From Gammaproteobacteria bacterium (lineage in GTDB: Bacteria; Pseudomonadota; Gammaproteobacteria; Steroidobacterales; Woeseiaceae), in NCBI GenBank assembly GCA_009937615.1, contig JAACFB010000005.1, forward strand, positions 1 to 64,000: a stretch of DNA of 64,000 bases. The letters are read 5' to 3'. Below the pieces are notes generated by a model that was not told the DNA's origin, ran no database searches, and worked only from the letters and a program-made list of their open reading frames with translations. The position numbers and the translations under genes are program-made. This document shows positions 50,652-60,502 of the stretch, piece by piece. Numbering within the stretch: position 1 is the first letter of the stretch; each line of letters opens with the position of its first letter.

Positions 50652-51944
50652 TCAGCGTTCGCCGACCGGCACGTAGTTTCGCTCGGGCGCTCCCGTATAC
50701 AGCTGCCGCGGCCGGCTGATCTTGCCATGAGGATCAGCGATCATCTCGCGCCAGTGAGCGGTCCAGCCAACCGCGCGGCCGATCGCGAACATGACGGTGA
50801 ACATCGACGTCGGGATGCCCAGCGCCCGATAAATAATGCCCGAATAGAAGTCGACATTGGGATACAGGTTCTTTTCGATGAAATATTCGTCGCGTAAAGC
50901 AACCTGCTCGAGCTCCAGCGCGAGTTCGAACATGGGCGCGTCATTGTGCCCAAGCTGGTTAAGCACTTTATGGCACATGTCCCGAATGATCGTTGCGCGC
51001 GGATCGAAGCTCTTGTAAACGCGGTGCCCGAAACCCATCAGCCGGAACGCATCGTCTTTATCTTTCGCTTTGGCGACGAACTTCGGAATCTGGCTCGCAT
51101 CACCGATTTCCCAGAGCATTTTCAGAACGGCCTCGTTCGCCCCGCCGTGCGCCGGCCCCCACAGGGCCGAGATTCCGGCCGCAATCGCCGAGTACGGGTT
51201 TGCGCCCGAGCTGCCGGCCATGCGCACCGTCGAGGTCGAACAATTCTGCTCGTGATCCGCGTGCAAAATGAACAGCAGGTCAAGCGCCTCAGCGGCAACC
51301 GGATCGATCTCGTAGGGTTCGGCAGGAACCGAAAACAGCATCTGCAAAAAATTCTCGCAGTACTTGAGGTCGTTGCGGGGATACATGAAGGGTTGACCGA
51401 TGTTGAGCTTGTAGGCGGCCGCGGCGATCGTCGGCAGCTTGGCAACGATCCGGTGCGCAAAGATGTCGCGATGCTCCGCGTTATGAACATCCATCGTGTC
51501 GTGATAGTACGCAGACATCGAGCCGACAACGGCCGACAGCATCGCCATCGGATGCGCGTCATAGCGGAAACCCTTGAAGAAGTTCAGCATGCCTTCATTC
51601 AGCATCGTGTGCGTGCGGATCGTGTGATCGAACTGATCGAGCTCATCTGCAGTGGGCAGCTCGCCGTTCAACAACAGGTAGCAGACCTCGATGAAACTCG
51701 AATGCGCGGCGAGCTGCTCTACCGGGTAACCCCGGTACATCAGGACTCCCTGCTCACCGTCGATATAGGTAATGTCCGACTCGCAGCTGCCCGTCGAGAC
51801 GAAGCCGGGGTCGTAGGTAAAAACGCCTTGTTCTTTATAGAGTTTGCCGACGTCGATGACGGCCGGGCCTACCGTGCCGGTATGCACGGGTAATTCGGTC
51901 TCCTTACCGTCGGGACTCGTCAGGCGGAATGCTTCGGTGGTCAT
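50652..51944 (-). CDS. gltA: Citrate synthase (type II, hexameric)
   Basis: Condenses acetyl-CoA and oxaloacetate, entry step of the TCA cycle. The 430-residue protein has the catalytic His residues in [15 protein letters not shown] and [14 protein letters not shown], and the Asp in [15 protein letters not shown]. The long N-terminal beta domain ([21 protein letters not shown]) marks the NADH-sensitive proteobacterial type. The ATG at 51944 has GAGGAGAT at good spacing, so the longer frame upstream is not used. Confidence 0.97.
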   Translation of the reverse strand: MTTEAFRLTSPDGKETELPVHTGTVGPAVIDVGKLYKEQGVFTYDPGFVSTGSCESDITYIDGEQGVLMYRGYPVEQLAAHSSFIEVCYLLLNGELPTADELDQFDHTIRTHTMLNEGMLNFFKGFRYDAHPMAMLSAVVGSMSAYYHDTMDVHNAEHRDIFAHRIVAKLPTIAAAAYKLNIGQPFMYPRNDLKYCENFLQMLFSVPAEPYEIDPVAAEALDLLFILHADHEQNCSTSTVRMAGSSGANPYSAIAAGISALWGPAHGGANEAVLKMLWEIGDASQIPKFVAKAKDKDDAFRLMGFGHRVYKSFDPRATIIRDMCHKVLNQLGHNDAPMFELALELEQVALRDEYFIEKNLYPNVDFYSGIIYRALGIPTSMFTVMFAIGRAVGWTAHWREMIADPHGKISRPRQLYTGAPERNYVPVGER

Positions 51945-52081
51945 GTATCTCCTCGAGCTGGTGCCGGGTTGCCGATTCGGCGTGGCATGAGCATAACAGA
52001 GGCCGGGAAACCCGGACCCGATTATCAATGAGTCGCGAAGCGCTGTGCGGCCGGGCCTGGACCCGGCGCCAGAGTCGCAGG

Positions 52082-52285
52082 CTAGCTAATACCGTACTTA
52101 CGGCGGAACTTGTCTACGCGGCCGCCGGTGTCGACAATCTTCTGCTTCCCGGTGTAGAACGGGTGGCAGGAAGAGCACACCTCAACGGAGAGGTCCTCGC
52201 CGAGCGTCGAACGCGTCGTAAACTCGTTACCGCAGCTACAGGTCACCTTGATATCGCTATAGCTGGGATGAATGTCGGCTTTCAT
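52082..52285 (-). CDS. rpmE: 50S ribosomal protein L31
   Basis: A 67-residue L31 of the zinc-binding (C+) type: [20 protein letters not shown] with the first Cys pair and [20 protein letters not shown] with the second, ending [14 protein letters not shown]. It closely matches E. coli RpmE. The ATG at 52285 follows GGAGAG. Its four cysteines mean that a zinc-independent paralogue, if any, would be encoded elsewhere. Confidence 0.97.
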   Translation of the reverse strand: MKADIHPSYSDIKVTCSCGNEFTTRSTLGEDLSVEVCSSCHPFYTGKQKIVDTGGRVDKFRRKYGIS

Positions 52286-52326
52286 GGGTACTCTCCGGGT
52301 CTTACTGCAGTGCGAAAAGGCCGCGT

Positions 52327-52355
52327 AGGATATAGCGAAGCGCGCATTGCCGCAA
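52327..52355 (-). promoter_or_regulatory. Candidate sigma-70 promoter of rpmE
   Basis: On the minus strand TTGCGG (52355-52350) and TATCCT (52332-52327) are exactly 17 bases apart, 42 bases before the rpmE start. Confidence 0.55.
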
Positions 52356-52375
52356 GCCCCATCGGACGGCGTCGG

Positions 52376-52400
52376 CTTATCCACAGAAGCTGTGGATAAG
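52376..52400. promoter_or_regulatory. Inverted pair of perfect DnaA boxes
   Basis: TTATCCACA (52377-52385) and its reverse complement TGTGGATAA (52391-52399) form a 10-bp perfect dyad with a 5-base spacer. Both match the DnaA box consensus TTATNCACA. The pair lies 21 bases upstream of the proposed rpmE -35 element. Confidence 0.7.
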
Positions 52401-52580
52401 TCTGTGGAAGAAATTTGAGTGAATGACCTAAGGTGCGGATTTTCAAGTACCGTTTTCAATATGACTATTTTGTGTCCATTTTTGTAACATCATATAAAAC
52501 ATATACTTACCGGCGCTTTTCTACATCGCAAATGAATTAAGACGCGTCGTACACTGAAATTATAGGCATCCGCGTGGTGT

Positions 52581-52589
52581 TGTGAATAA
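52581..52589 (-). promoter_or_regulatory. Third DnaA box (TTATTCACA)
   Basis: TGTGAATAA on the plus strand is the reverse complement of TTATTCACA, a perfect consensus match. It lies across the AT-rich stretch from the inverted pair and five bases before the hemW stop codon. Confidence 0.5.
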
Positions 52590-52593
52590 ATAC

Positions 52594-53742
52594 TCACGGC
52601 AAAAAAGCGGCCTGCAGGTCATTGACGAAGCGCTGACCGAGCGCCGAAACCTGCCAGTGGCCGCCACCGAGCTCCTCCAGCAACCGTTTGTCGCGTAGGT
52701 TTGTCAGCGTTTCATGGAGCAGGTCCGCCGACAGGCCTGTCCGGGCCTCGAACAGGTCTTCGTCGAACGCATCGGTCAGGCGCAAAGCGTTGAGCATGAA
52801 CTCAAACACGCGTTCGTCGGCGTCCAGCACCACGGAATCGGCGCCACGGCGGCCGGACTCGACAGACTCCATGTACTGCAGCGGATTGGCGGGCCTGACG
52901 TACCGCGATACCGCCCCGGCCGCGGTGAGCTTGCCGTGCGCGCCGGCGCCAATCGCAGCATAGTCACCGAACCGCCAGTAGTTGAGATTGTGCCGGCAGC
53001 GTCTCCCGCGCCGGGCATAGGCGGATATCTCGTAGCGCTCGAAGCCGCTCGCAGCAAGCAGCGCCTGCCCTTGCTGCTGCATTTCATCAGCCTGTTCCTC
53101 GTCGGGCAGCGCCGGCGGCGGCCGCGCGTGAAAGACCGTGTTGGGCTCCAGGGTGAGTTCGTACCAGGAGATGTGCTCCGGCCCCAGGGAGACCGCTCGC
53201 CGCAGGTCCGCGAGCGCATCCTCCACGCTTTGGCCTGGCAATGCATGCATGACATCGAGATTGATATTCTCGAAGCCGGCAGTGCGGGCCGCCGCGTACG
53301 AGCGCTCGATATCGGCGACATCGTGGATGCGTCCGAGGGCGGCCAGCGATTCATTCCGGAAGCTTTGCGCGCCGATCGACAATCGATTGACGCCAGCTTG
53401 CCGGTACCCCAGCGGATCACCACAGTCCAGCGTTCCGGGGTTCGCTTCCATCGTGACCTCGATGTCGGCCGTCAGACTGAAGCTCCCGGCGACCCCGTCG
53501 AGCAGCGCGGCTATTTCGGCCGGCGTAAACAGGCTCGGCGTACCCCCGCCGAGAAACACGCTCACCAGCTCGCGCCCTGCAACGCGCTCCGCCTCGGCGC
53601 GCATATCCGTCAGCAGTGCATCGACATAGCGGCCGCGCGGCGCATCGCTGCCCGCCGCATGGGAGTTGAAGTCACAGTATGGGCACTTTCGCACGCACCA
53701 GGGCAGATGGACGTACAGCGAGAGTGGCGGTATTTGCAGCAT
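52594..53742 (-). CDS. hemW: Radical SAM haem chaperone HemW
   Basis: A 382-residue radical SAM protein with the cluster motif C-X3-C-X2-C in HLPWCVRKCPYCDFNSH, the HemN/HemW family GGGTPSLFTPAEI, GVNRLSIGAQSF, and a C-terminal HemN_C domain. The C-X3-C-X2-C-x-F form without the extra N-terminal part separates it from true coproporphyrinogen oxidase HemN, so a role in haem insertion rather than haem synthesis is expected. The rdgB-hemW order is a common gammaproteobacterial pairing. Confidence 0.93.
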   Translation of the reverse strand: MLQIPPLSLYVHLPWCVRKCPYCDFNSHAAGSDAPRGRYVDALLTDMRAEAERVAGRELVSVFLGGGTPSLFTPAEIAALLDGVAGSFSLTADIEVTMEANPGTLDCGDPLGYRQAGVNRLSIGAQSFRNESLAALGRIHDVADIERSYAAARTAGFENINLDVMHALPGQSVEDALADLRRAVSLGPEHISWYELTLEPNTVFHARPPPALPDEEQADEMQQQGQALLAASGFERYEISAYARRGRRCRHNLNYWRFGDYAAIGAGAHGKLTAAGAVSRYVRPANPLQYMESVESGRRGADSVVLDADERVFEFMLNALRLTDAFDEDLFEARTGLSADLLHETLTNLRDKRLLEELGGGHWQVSALGQRFVNDLQAAFLP

Positions 53743-53751
53743 GCCGGTGCC

Positions 53752-54354
53752 TCAGAGACGCGGCAGCCGTGCCGCCAGCTTTCGTAACGCCTTGCCACGG
53801 TGGCTGCGCTCGTTCTTCTCCGCACTGCTCATTTGCGCCGCGCTCCGGCCGCTCCCGATATCCAGGAAAACCGGATCGTAACCGAAACCTCCGTCGCCCT
53901 GCCGTTCCGTCAGAATCCTGCCCCGCCATTCTCCGGATGCAGTCACCGGCGCGTTGCCATCCGGGGTTAGCAGGCAAACTGCGCAGTGAAAGGCAGCGCC
54001 GCGGCGCGCAGCTTCGACACCCTCGAGCTCTCGCAGTAATTTATCGACGTTCTCGGCATCACTCGCAGACGGACCCGCGTAGCGCGCCGATAACACACCC
54101 GGCCGGCCGCCAAGCGCGTCGACAATCAGACCCGAGTCGTCGGCGATCGCAGCGAGGCCCGTTGCGGCCACGGCGTGGGTGGCTTTCAGCAGTGCATTTT
54201 CGGCAAACGTCGCGCCGGTCTCCTCTGCTTCGCTGACGCCGAGCTGCGACTGGGGGATGAACTTGATGTTCAGGTCGCCGAGGATGGCCTCGATCTCGCG
54301 CAATTTACCGACATTACCGCTCGCCACGACGACCGTGTCAGGCAAAGTGTGCAT
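53752..54354 (-). CDS. rdgB: dITP/XTP pyrophosphatase (RdgB/HAM1)
   Basis: House-cleaning nucleotide pyrophosphatase that removes inosine and xanthosine triphosphates. The 200-residue protein has VVASGNVGKLREIEAIL at the N-terminus, AIADDSGLIVDALGGRPGV, SARYAG, GFGYDPVF and SHRGKALRKL at the end, all at family positions. It lies between rph and hemW, the usual rph-rdgB-hemW order. Confidence 0.96.
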   Translation of the reverse strand: MHTLPDTVVVASGNVGKLREIEAILGDLNIKFIPQSQLGVSEAEETGATFAENALLKATHAVAATGLAAIADDSGLIVDALGGRPGVLSARYAGPSASDAENVDKLLRELEGVEAARRGAAFHCAVCLLTPDGNAPVTASGEWRGRILTERQGDGGFGYDPVFLDIGSGRSAAQMSSAEKNERSHRGKALRKLAARLPRL

Positions 54355-54360
54355 AACCGC

Positions 54361-55077
54361 CTAGCGCGTCAGCGCGTCGTTCTGCGCCGCAATGATTTCG
54401 CCGACACCGATCTTGGCGAGACTTATCATGGCCGCAAATTCATTGTCGGTGAAGGCATGCCCCTCGGCCGTCCCCTGCACTTCGACGAAACGCCCCGCCT
54501 CGTTCATGACAACGTTCATGTCCGTCTCCGCCTCGGAGTCCTCGGCGTAATCGAGGTCCAGAACCGGGGTACCGCGGTAAATGCCGACAGACACAGCGGC
54601 AACCTGCCCGTGCAGCGGGTTCTTCTTCAGCTGGTGACTGTCGATCAACTCTCGTGCCGCAAGTGCCAGCGCAACATATGCGCCGCTGACCGCGGCTGTC
54701 CGCGTGCCGCCGTCGGCCTGGATAACGTCGCAATCCAGCGTGATCGTGCGCTCACCGAGCGCTTCCAGATCGATAACAGCGCGCAGGGACCGTCCGATCA
54801 GACGTTGAATCTCCAGCGTCCTGCCGCCCTGCTTTCCTCGCGCCGCCTCGCGCGCCATGCGCGTATTCGTGGACCTCGGCAGCATCCCGTACTCGCTGGT
54901 AACCCAGCCTGTTCCCTTGCCGCGTAACCACGGTGGCACGCGGTTCTCGATGCTGGCCGTGCACAGCACGCGCGTATCCCCGAACTCCGCGAGAACGCTG
55001 CCTTCGGCATGCCGCGTGAAGTTCGGCGTGAATCGTACCTCCCTGATCTGGTCCGCATCGCGGCCACTTGGGCGCAT
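54361..55077 (-). CDS. rph: Ribonuclease PH
   Basis: Phosphorolytic 3'-5' exoribonuclease that trims tRNA 3' ends. The 238-residue protein has the family start [20 protein letters not shown], then [35 protein letters not shown] [30 protein letters not shown] and [18 protein letters not shown] with the catalytic Asp pair. The reading frame is intact, unlike the frameshifted copy in some E. coli K-12 strains. Confidence 0.97.
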   Translation of the reverse strand: MRPSGRDADQIREVRFTPNFTRHAEGSVLAEFGDTRVLCTASIENRVPPWLRGKGTGWVTSEYGMLPRSTNTRMAREAARGKQGGRTLEIQRLIGRSLRAVIDLEALGERTITLDCDVIQADGGTRTAAVSGAYVALALAARELIDSHQLKKNPLHGQVAAVSVGIYRGTPVLDLDYAEDSEAETDMNVVMNEAGRFVEVQGTAEGHAFTDNEFAAMISLAKIGVGEIIAAQNDALTR

Positions 55078-55101
55078 TGTGCTACTCCTGTCTGCCGGGC
55101 T

Positions 55102-55848
55102 TCAGGAACCGAGCCACCGCAGCGCGGTTCCGGTCGTATTGTCACTGTGCGGCGCATTCGTGTTCAACGCTTTTGCGCTCAGCTGCTTCAGGTTGTCGGC
55201 GAGATTGTTATCGCCGGGAGCACCGATCCCGGCCATGTCGTCATCGCCAAGACCTGACCACAGGCCATCCGAACACACGAGCAGCGTGTCGCCCGGCAAT
55301 AGCTTCTGCTTGGCGGTAAGGCTCATATCGGGCACCGGTGCATCACCGCCGATACAGCACTCGACGAAGTTGCGCATCGGGTGATCAAGCGCCTCCTCCT
55401 CCGAGATTGCGCCCTCCTGAATCAGAACCTCGACATGACTATGATCGCGTGAGCGCGACAGCACCCTGCCATCGCGCACATGATAAATGCGGCTGTCGCC
55501 GATGTGCGCCCAGTAACTGCCGCCCTCCTGCACCAGGCAAAGCGCGCAGGTTGCGCGTGGCCGGAAATCCGCGGCAATGTCGCGCCCGAGCCTGACGACT
55601 TCCTCATGGGCTTTTGACAGCGCCATGTACAGGAAGCCCTGCGGATCGAAGATCGGCAGCTTCATCTTCATGAACCGCTCCTGCACGATCCTGAGACCGG
55701 TTTCGGCGGCAAGGGCGCCATCCGAATGCCCGCCCATGCCATCAAAGACAAGCATCAGCGCAGCCTGATCGGCGACAACGATCGCCGCCCGGTCCTGGTT
55801 GTCGCTGCGATCACCGACCACAGAAATTTTGGCGTATTCGATTTGCAT
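55102..55848 (-). CDS. PP2C-type serine/threonine protein phosphatase
   Basis: A 248-residue PPM/PP2C phosphatase. Metal-binding motifs are visible: SVVGDRSDNQDRAAI, LMLVFDGMGGHSDGALAAE, WAHIGDSRIYHVRDG, LLVCSDGLWSGLGDDDM, and the final APHSDNTTGTALR with the last Asp. Stp1-type bacterial phosphatases of this size reverse Hanks-kinase phosphorylation; no kinase is in the window. The ATG at 55848 gives MQIEYAKISVVGD, as in the family. It is divergent from yicC. Confidence 0.92.
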   Translation of the reverse strand: MQIEYAKISVVGDRSDNQDRAAIVVADQAALMLVFDGMGGHSDGALAAETGLRIVQERFMKMKLPIFDPQGFLYMALSKAHEEVVRLGRDIAADFRPRATCALCLVQEGGSYWAHIGDSRIYHVRDGRVLSRSRDHSHVEVLIQEGAISEEEALDHPMRNFVECCIGGDAPVPDMSLTAKQKLLPGDTLLVCSDGLWSGLGDDDMAGIGAPGDNNLADNLKQLSAKALNTNAPHSDNTTGTALRWLGS

Positions 55849-55941
55849 AGCAGTTATCGTTGTTACTGACGCCGGCCATGCTGCCATGAAATAATCGCCG
55901 CAAACCGTGATCAGGTCAGCACAAACCGGAGAGAGGTGCCG

Positions 55942-56808
55942 ATGTTACACAGTATGACAGGCTTTGCACGACAGTCCGTCGAGTCAAAGATCGGCACGTT
56001 GAGCTGGGAATTACGCGCAGTCAATCATCGTTACCTCGAAGTTCAGTTCCGCCTGCCCGAGGAATTGCGGCCGAAGGAACAGGCTTTTCGCAAGCAGGTT
56101 GGCAGCGTACTGAAGCGGGGCAAGGTCGACTGTGCGCTGCACTTTCAACGCGCGTTCAACCAGCAAAGCGATTTGCAGCTCGACACCAAACTCGTTCGGT
56201 TGATCGGCGCGCGATTAACCGAGATCGCCGATCACCTGCCGGAGGTCGGCCCGGTTAATCCCGTCGACATTCTGCGCTGGCCGGGAGTCGTTGCCGACAG
56301 CGAAGTCGACACCGAACCGCTCTTCGACACGGCCAGCGAGCTGCTCGACCAGGCGCTTTCCGCCATGGCCGCCATGCGCGGCAGCGAAGGTGAGCGTATC
56401 GCCGCCATGCTCGAATCCCGCTGTGCGGATATTGCCGGCTTGGCGACCGGCGTCGAAGCGCGGCTGCCCGAGGTCCTCGAAGCCGCACGCACCAGGCAGC
56501 GCGAGCGCATCGACAAGCTCGACATTCAAGCCGATCCCGGGAGACTCGAGGTCGAGCTGGCCTTGATCGCGCAAAAACTCGACGTGGCGGAAGAAATCGA
56601 TCGGCTGAAAAGCCATATCACCGAAATCCGGGAGATACTCGGCAGCGAAGAGCCGGTAGGACGACGCCTCGATTTCTTGATGCAGGAGCTTAACCGCGAA
56701 GCGAACACGCTCGGGTCGAAGTCCGCCGATACCGATACCACTCGGGCGGCCGTCGAGCTGAAGGTGCTCATCGAACAAATGCGCGAACAGATCCAGAACG
56801 TCGAGTAA
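55942..56808 (+). CDS. yicC: YicC family endoribonuclease
   Basis: A 288-residue protein starting MLHSMTGFARQSVESKIG, with the conserved VNHRYLEVQFRLPEELRP in the N-terminal domain and RLDFLMQELNREANTLGSKS near the end (DUF1732). Known members are metal-dependent endoribonucleases acting on small RNA. ATG at 55942 follows GAGAGG; GTG at 55936 is less likely. yicC-gmk-rpoZ-spoT-recG is a widely conserved order. Confidence 0.95.
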   Translation: MLHSMTGFARQSVESKIGTLSWELRAVNHRYLEVQFRLPEELRPKEQAFRKQVGSVLKRGKVDCALHFQRAFNQQSDLQLDTKLVRLIGARLTEIADHLPEVGPVNPVDILRWPGVVADSEVDTEPLFDTASELLDQALSAMAAMRGSEGERIAAMLESRCADIAGLATGVEARLPEVLEAARTRQRERIDKLDIQADPGRLEVELALIAQKLDVAEEIDRLKSHITEIREILGSEEPVGRRLDFLMQELNREANTLGSKSADTDTTRAAVELKVLIEQMREQIQNVE

Positions 56809-56815
56809 AGAACGG

Positions 56816-57436
56816 ATGAGCGAGCCGGAAGCCAGACTGTTCGTCATTGCGGCCCCGTCCGGCGCGGGCAAAACAACCCTGGTAAAAGCATTGACGACGC
56901 GGCATCCGCAGTTGCGGTTTTCGATTTCATACACCACCCGCGCGAAGCGACGCAACGAAGCGCACGGCGTCGACTACCTTTTTGTCGACGAAGAGGCTTT
57001 CGAGTCACTGCGTGAACGCGGTGAGCTGCTCGAATCGGCGACCGTGTTCGATAATCTGTACGCAACGAGCCGGCAGCAGGTAGAGCAGCATTTGAGCGCA
57101 GGGCATCCGGTTATTCTGGAAATTGACTGGCAGGGCGCCGCGCAGGTGCGCCAATCGATGCCCGAGTGCGTCACGATCTTCATCCTGCCGCCATCGCTCG
57201 CCGAGCTGGAGCGTCGTCTTCGTGACCGGCGTACCGATAGCGAGGAGGTCATCGAGCGCAGGCTGCAGGACGCCCGCGGCGACATATCGCATTGGCAGGA
57301 ATTCGATTACGTCGTGATTAACGACGACCTGGACCAGGCCCTGGCTGACCTCGAATCAGTGCTGGCCGGGCACGGCAGCGCGCAGGCAACAAGCAACGAG
57401 GCGCTGCGGACCGCCGTTCAGCAAATCCTTCCGTAA
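56816..57436 (+). CDS. gmk: Guanylate kinase
   Basis: Phosphorylates GMP to GDP. The 206-residue protein has the P-loop FVIAAPSGAGKTTLVKAL, the GMP-binding SISYTTRAKRRNEAHGVDY and LLESATVFDNLYATSR, VILEIDWQGAAQVRQ, and the lid RRLRDRRTDSEEVIERR. Eight bases separate it from yicC. It supplies GDP/GTP, the substrate for ppGpp synthesis by the nearby SpoT. Confidence 0.97.
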   Translation: MSEPEARLFVIAAPSGAGKTTLVKALTTRHPQLRFSISYTTRAKRRNEAHGVDYLFVDEEAFESLRERGELLESATVFDNLYATSRQQVEQHLSAGHPVILEIDWQGAAQVRQSMPECVTIFILPPSLAELERRLRDRRTDSEEVIERRLQDARGDISHWQEFDYVVINDDLDQALADLESVLAGHGSAQATSNEALRTAVQQILP

Positions 57437-57540
57437 ATAACTTTTCGGAATAAGGGCTGTACGGGGGCTGGCCAGTGCGTGTATCGTGCCGGTCCCCTGG
57501 ATAAACGGCCCGCACGGGCTCTCAGCATAGGAACTGGCAG

Positions 57541-57822
57541 ATGGCGAGAATAACGGTCGAAGATTGCCTTGAAAACATCGAGAACATTTTCGAGATGGTG
57601 CTTGTCGCCGCCAAGCGCGCACGGCGCGTTGCGCACGGCGCGGAACCGATGGTCGAGCTCGAAAACGACAAGCCCACGGTCGTCGCGCTCCGGGAGATCG
57701 CCGAAGGCCACGTGACGCCCGCCATTCTCGACGAAATCGACCAGCCGCCGGCCGAGGATTTCATGTCACAGGAGCTGAATGACGAAATGCTGCCCGTGCG
57801 CGGTCTTTCGATCGGCGACTAA
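57541..57822 (+). CDS. rpoZ: RNA polymerase omega subunit
   Basis: A 93-residue omega subunit with the family start [20 protein letters not shown] and [19 protein letters not shown], then [15 protein letters not shown]. Omega stabilises beta-prime and forms part of a ppGpp site on polymerase, in keeping with its place just before spoT. A 104-base gap separates it from gmk, so it may have its own promoter. Confidence 0.96.
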   Translation: MARITVEDCLENIENIFEMVLVAAKRARRVAHGAEPMVELENDKPTVVALREIAEGHVTPAILDEIDQPPAEDFMSQELNDEMLPVRGLSIGD

Positions 57823-57912
57823 GCGCTTGCAGGCCGTCGGGACGCCGATCGACGCTCCTGACTGTCACCACCACCATGTCACATTGCCCGCATCGCGGGG
57901 TATGATCATGGC

Positions 57913-60069
57913 ATGGACTATGCCGCCACATTATTAGCAAAACTGCCGGGCGCTACGCGGCGCGACAACGGGTTGCGGCAGCTCGTCGAAAAAGTCCAGG
58001 CCTACCTGCCGGAAGAGCAGCTCGACACGATTTTGCGCGCCTATGAGTTCGGCGCTAAAGCGCATCAGGGCCAGAGCCGAAAATCCGGCGAGCCCTATAT
58101 CACCCATCCTGTCGCTGTCGCCTGCGAGCTCGCAGATATGCATCTCGACGCCCAGGCAATCATCGCTGCGATCTTGCATGACACGGTTGAGGACACGTCC
58201 GCGTCACTCGGGGACATCGAGACACAGTTTGGCGAGGACGTTGCCCAGCTTGTTGACGGGGTCAGTAAACTCGATCAGTACCAATTCCACAGCCAGGCAG
58301 AAGCGCAAGCCGAAAGTTTTCGCAAGATGATGCTGGCGATGATCGAGGATATTCGCGTCATTCTCGTCAAGCTCGCCGACCGGCTGCACAACATGCAAAC
58401 GCTGGAAGCCATGCCCGACGGCAAGCGGGAACGCATCGCGCGTGAGACGCTCGACGTCTACGCACCGATCGCCAATCGCCTCGGCATAAACCGCTTCAAG
58501 GTGGAGCTCGAGGATCTCGGCTTCAAGCACCTTTATCCATTCCGCTACCGCGTGCTGGAAAAGGCACTGCGTCGCAGCAGGGGCAATCAGCGACAGATTG
58601 TCAAACGCATTTCCGAACGGTTGAGTGCGGCGCTGGTGGAGGAGGGCATCACAGCGGAGGTGATCGGGCGCGAAAAGCACCTGTACAGCATTTACAAGAA
58701 GATGTCGGAAAAGAAGCGCCCGCTGAGCGACATCGTCGATGTTTACGGATTTCGCATCATTGTCGACGACGTCAGTACCTGCTACCAGGCGCTGGGCATC
58801 GTGCACGGCCTTTACAAACCCATGCCGGGGCGCTTCAAGGACTATATTGCGATTCCGCGCATCAACGGTTACCAGTCTCTGCACACGACGCTGTTCGGGC
58901 CGAAGGGCCAGCCGCTCGAGGTGCAGATTCGAACCCGGAATATGGACCGGGTCGCCGAGTCGGGCGTCGCGTCACACTGGCAGTACAAAGCCGAGGATAA
59001 GGCAGACGCGACGCCACAACGCCGTGCCCGCGACTGGCTGTCAAGTCTTGCCGAATTGCAAAGCAGCGGAACGTCGGAAGAATTTCTCGAAAGCGTGAAA
59101 GTCGACCTGTTCCCGGACAAAATTTACGTCTTCACGCCGAAGGGCGACATCATGCCTTTGCCAAAGGGCGCAACAACGGTCGATTTCGCGTACTCCGTGC
59201 ACACCGACATCGGTAACCGCTGTGTGTCCGCCAAGGTCGATCGCCGCCTGGTACCCCTGCGCACGGAATTGCAAAACGGCCAGACCGTCGAGATCGTTAC
59301 AAGCCGTGGCGCGAAACCGAATCCGAACTGGCTGACGTTCGTACGCACGGCTAAAGCGAGAACCGCGATCCGCTATTACATGAAGACAATGCGTTCCAGC
59401 GAGTCGGTTGATCTCGGCAAACGACTGCTCGACCGATCTCTTAAGGATATTGATTCATCGCTGCGCAAAGTCGGCAAAGTCCGCATGAAAGCAGCGCTCG
59501 AGGAGCTCGGCCTGAACAATGCGGCCGAACTGTTCGCACAGCTAGGCCTCGGTGAACGTCTCGCGCCGCTAACCGCGCGGTTCCTGGTCAGCGGCAACGA
59601 AGAAGGCGACGCCGAGCCAAGTAAAGCCAGCCTTGTCATCGCGGGAACCGAGGGTATGGTTGTGAGCTACGCGAGGTGTTGCCACCCTGTGCCCGGAGAC
59701 GACGTAATGGGCTACCTGAGCGCCGGTCGCGGCGTCGTCATACACCGCAACAAGTGCGGCAACCTCGCTATTTTTCGCAAGCAGCCGGAGAAGTGGCTTT
59801 CGGTAACCTGGGAGGATGACGTTGATCGGGATTTCACGAGCCAGATTCAGATAGAGACTCACAACAAACCCGGAGCGCTGGCGGAAGTCGCGGCGACCAT
59901 TGCCGACAGCGGATCGAACATAGAGCAGGTCTCCGTACTCGGAGGCCATGACGACTGTTCGGTACTCTCGTTTCTGCTGCTGGTCAGGGACCGGAGGCAC
60001 ATAGCCATGATCATGCGCAGTGTGCGCAAGATGCCGAACGTGATTCGCGTTTCACGCGACTGCGCGTAA
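57913..60069 (+). CDS. spoT: Bifunctional (p)ppGpp synthetase/hydrolase SpoT
   Basis: A 718-residue Rel/SpoT long homologue. The N-terminal hydrolase domain keeps the HD pair (ILHDTVEDT, 89-90) with [12 protein letters not shown]; the synthetase domain (about 240-370) has [35 protein letters not shown] and EVQIRT; then TGS ([20 protein letters not shown]), a zinc-finger-like [15 protein letters not shown], and a C-terminal ACT domain ([20 protein letters not shown]). Both catalytic sites look intact. It follows rpoZ by 90 bases. Confidence 0.96.
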   Translation: MDYAATLLAKLPGATRRDNGLRQLVEKVQAYLPEEQLDTILRAYEFGAKAHQGQSRKSGEPYITHPVAVACELADMHLDAQAIIAAILHDTVEDTSASLGDIETQFGEDVAQLVDGVSKLDQYQFHSQAEAQAESFRKMMLAMIEDIRVILVKLADRLHNMQTLEAMPDGKRERIARETLDVYAPIANRLGINRFKVELEDLGFKHLYPFRYRVLEKALRRSRGNQRQIVKRISERLSAALVEEGITAEVIGREKHLYSIYKKMSEKKRPLSDIVDVYGFRIIVDDVSTCYQALGIVHGLYKPMPGRFKDYIAIPRINGYQSLHTTLFGPKGQPLEVQIRTRNMDRVAESGVASHWQYKAEDKADATPQRRARDWLSSLAELQSSGTSEEFLESVKVDLFPDKIYVFTPKGDIMPLPKGATTVDFAYSVHTDIGNRCVSAKVDRRLVPLRTELQNGQTVEIVTSRGAKPNPNWLTFVRTAKARTAIRYYMKTMRSSESVDLGKRLLDRSLKDIDSSLRKVGKVRMKAALEELGLNNAAELFAQLGLGERLAPLTARFLVSGNEEGDAEPSKASLVIAGTEGMVVSYARCCHPVPGDDVMGYLSAGRGVVIHRNKCGNLAIFRKQPEKWLSVTWEDDVDRDFTSQIQIETHNKPGALAEVAATIADSGSNIEQVSVLGGHDDCSVLSFLLLVRDRRHIAMIMRSVRKMPNVIRVSRDCA

Positions 60070-60104
60070 CGACATCCACCGAAGGACAACAGGCAGAGCT
60101 TTCG

Positions 60105-60485
60105 ATGAGCAAAAAAGCAATTCACAGCGAAGCGGCGCCCGCCGCGATTGGCACCTACTCGCAGGCCATACAGGTCGGCAACCTCGTGTTCCTGTCCGGC
60201 CAGATTCCGCTCGACCCTGCAACCATGGAGCTGGTCGAAGGCGACTTCGAACAGAGGGCGCGGCGCGTATTCGAAAACCTGAAGGCCGTGGCCGAGGCCG
60301 CCGGCGGCAACCTCGATCAGATCGTAAAACTGACAATCTTTCTGACCAACCTCGATGACTTCGCGACCGTCAACCGTGTCATGGAGTCGTATTTCGGAAA
60401 ACCGTTTCCGGCGCGTGCCGCCGTCGGCGTCGCATCACTGCCGAAAGGGGTAGATGTCGAGGCGGACGCTATCCTTGCTCTGTAA
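60105..60485 (+). CDS. ridA: RidA family enamine/imine deaminase
   Basis: A 126-residue trimeric YjgF/RidA protein that hydrolyses reactive enamines from PLP enzymes. It has [38 protein letters not shown] and [16 protein letters not shown], and the catalytic Arg in [17 protein letters not shown]. It lies between spoT and recG, where RidA is often found. PLP enzymes encoded nearby, such as TrpB, are possible sources of its substrates, but that is general. Confidence 0.95.
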   Translation: MSKKAIHSEAAPAAIGTYSQAIQVGNLVFLSGQIPLDPATMELVEGDFEQRARRVFENLKAVAEAAGGNLDQIVKLTIFLTNLDDFATVNRVMESYFGKPFPARAAVGVASLPKGVDVEADAILAL

Positions 60486-60502
60486 GAGCGGCCCGGGCCG
60501 CG

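Larger units (their letters stand above)
52286..52593. other. AT-rich intergenic region between rpmE and hemW
   Basis: A 308-base gap without a credible gene, carrying the rpmE promoter, an inverted pair of DnaA boxes and, at its right end, a third DnaA box. The stretch 52440-52560 is distinctly AT-rich compared with its surroundings. Confidence 0.8.

Noticed and set aside
50946..51893. 315-codon plus-strand frame opposite citrate synthase
   Set aside because: Antisense shadow rich in Arg and His; the minus strand carries every citrate synthase motif.
52041..52070. Terminator hairpin after rpmE (GCCGGG/CCCGGC, 52050-52067)
   Set aside because: Six-bp stem with no T-run on the minus strand; too weak to annotate.
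52376..52593. Chromosomal replication origin
   Set aside because: Only three consensus DnaA boxes, no dnaA, dnaN, gyrB, rpmH or mnmG nearby and no gene-strand switch; kept as a DnaA-box site only.
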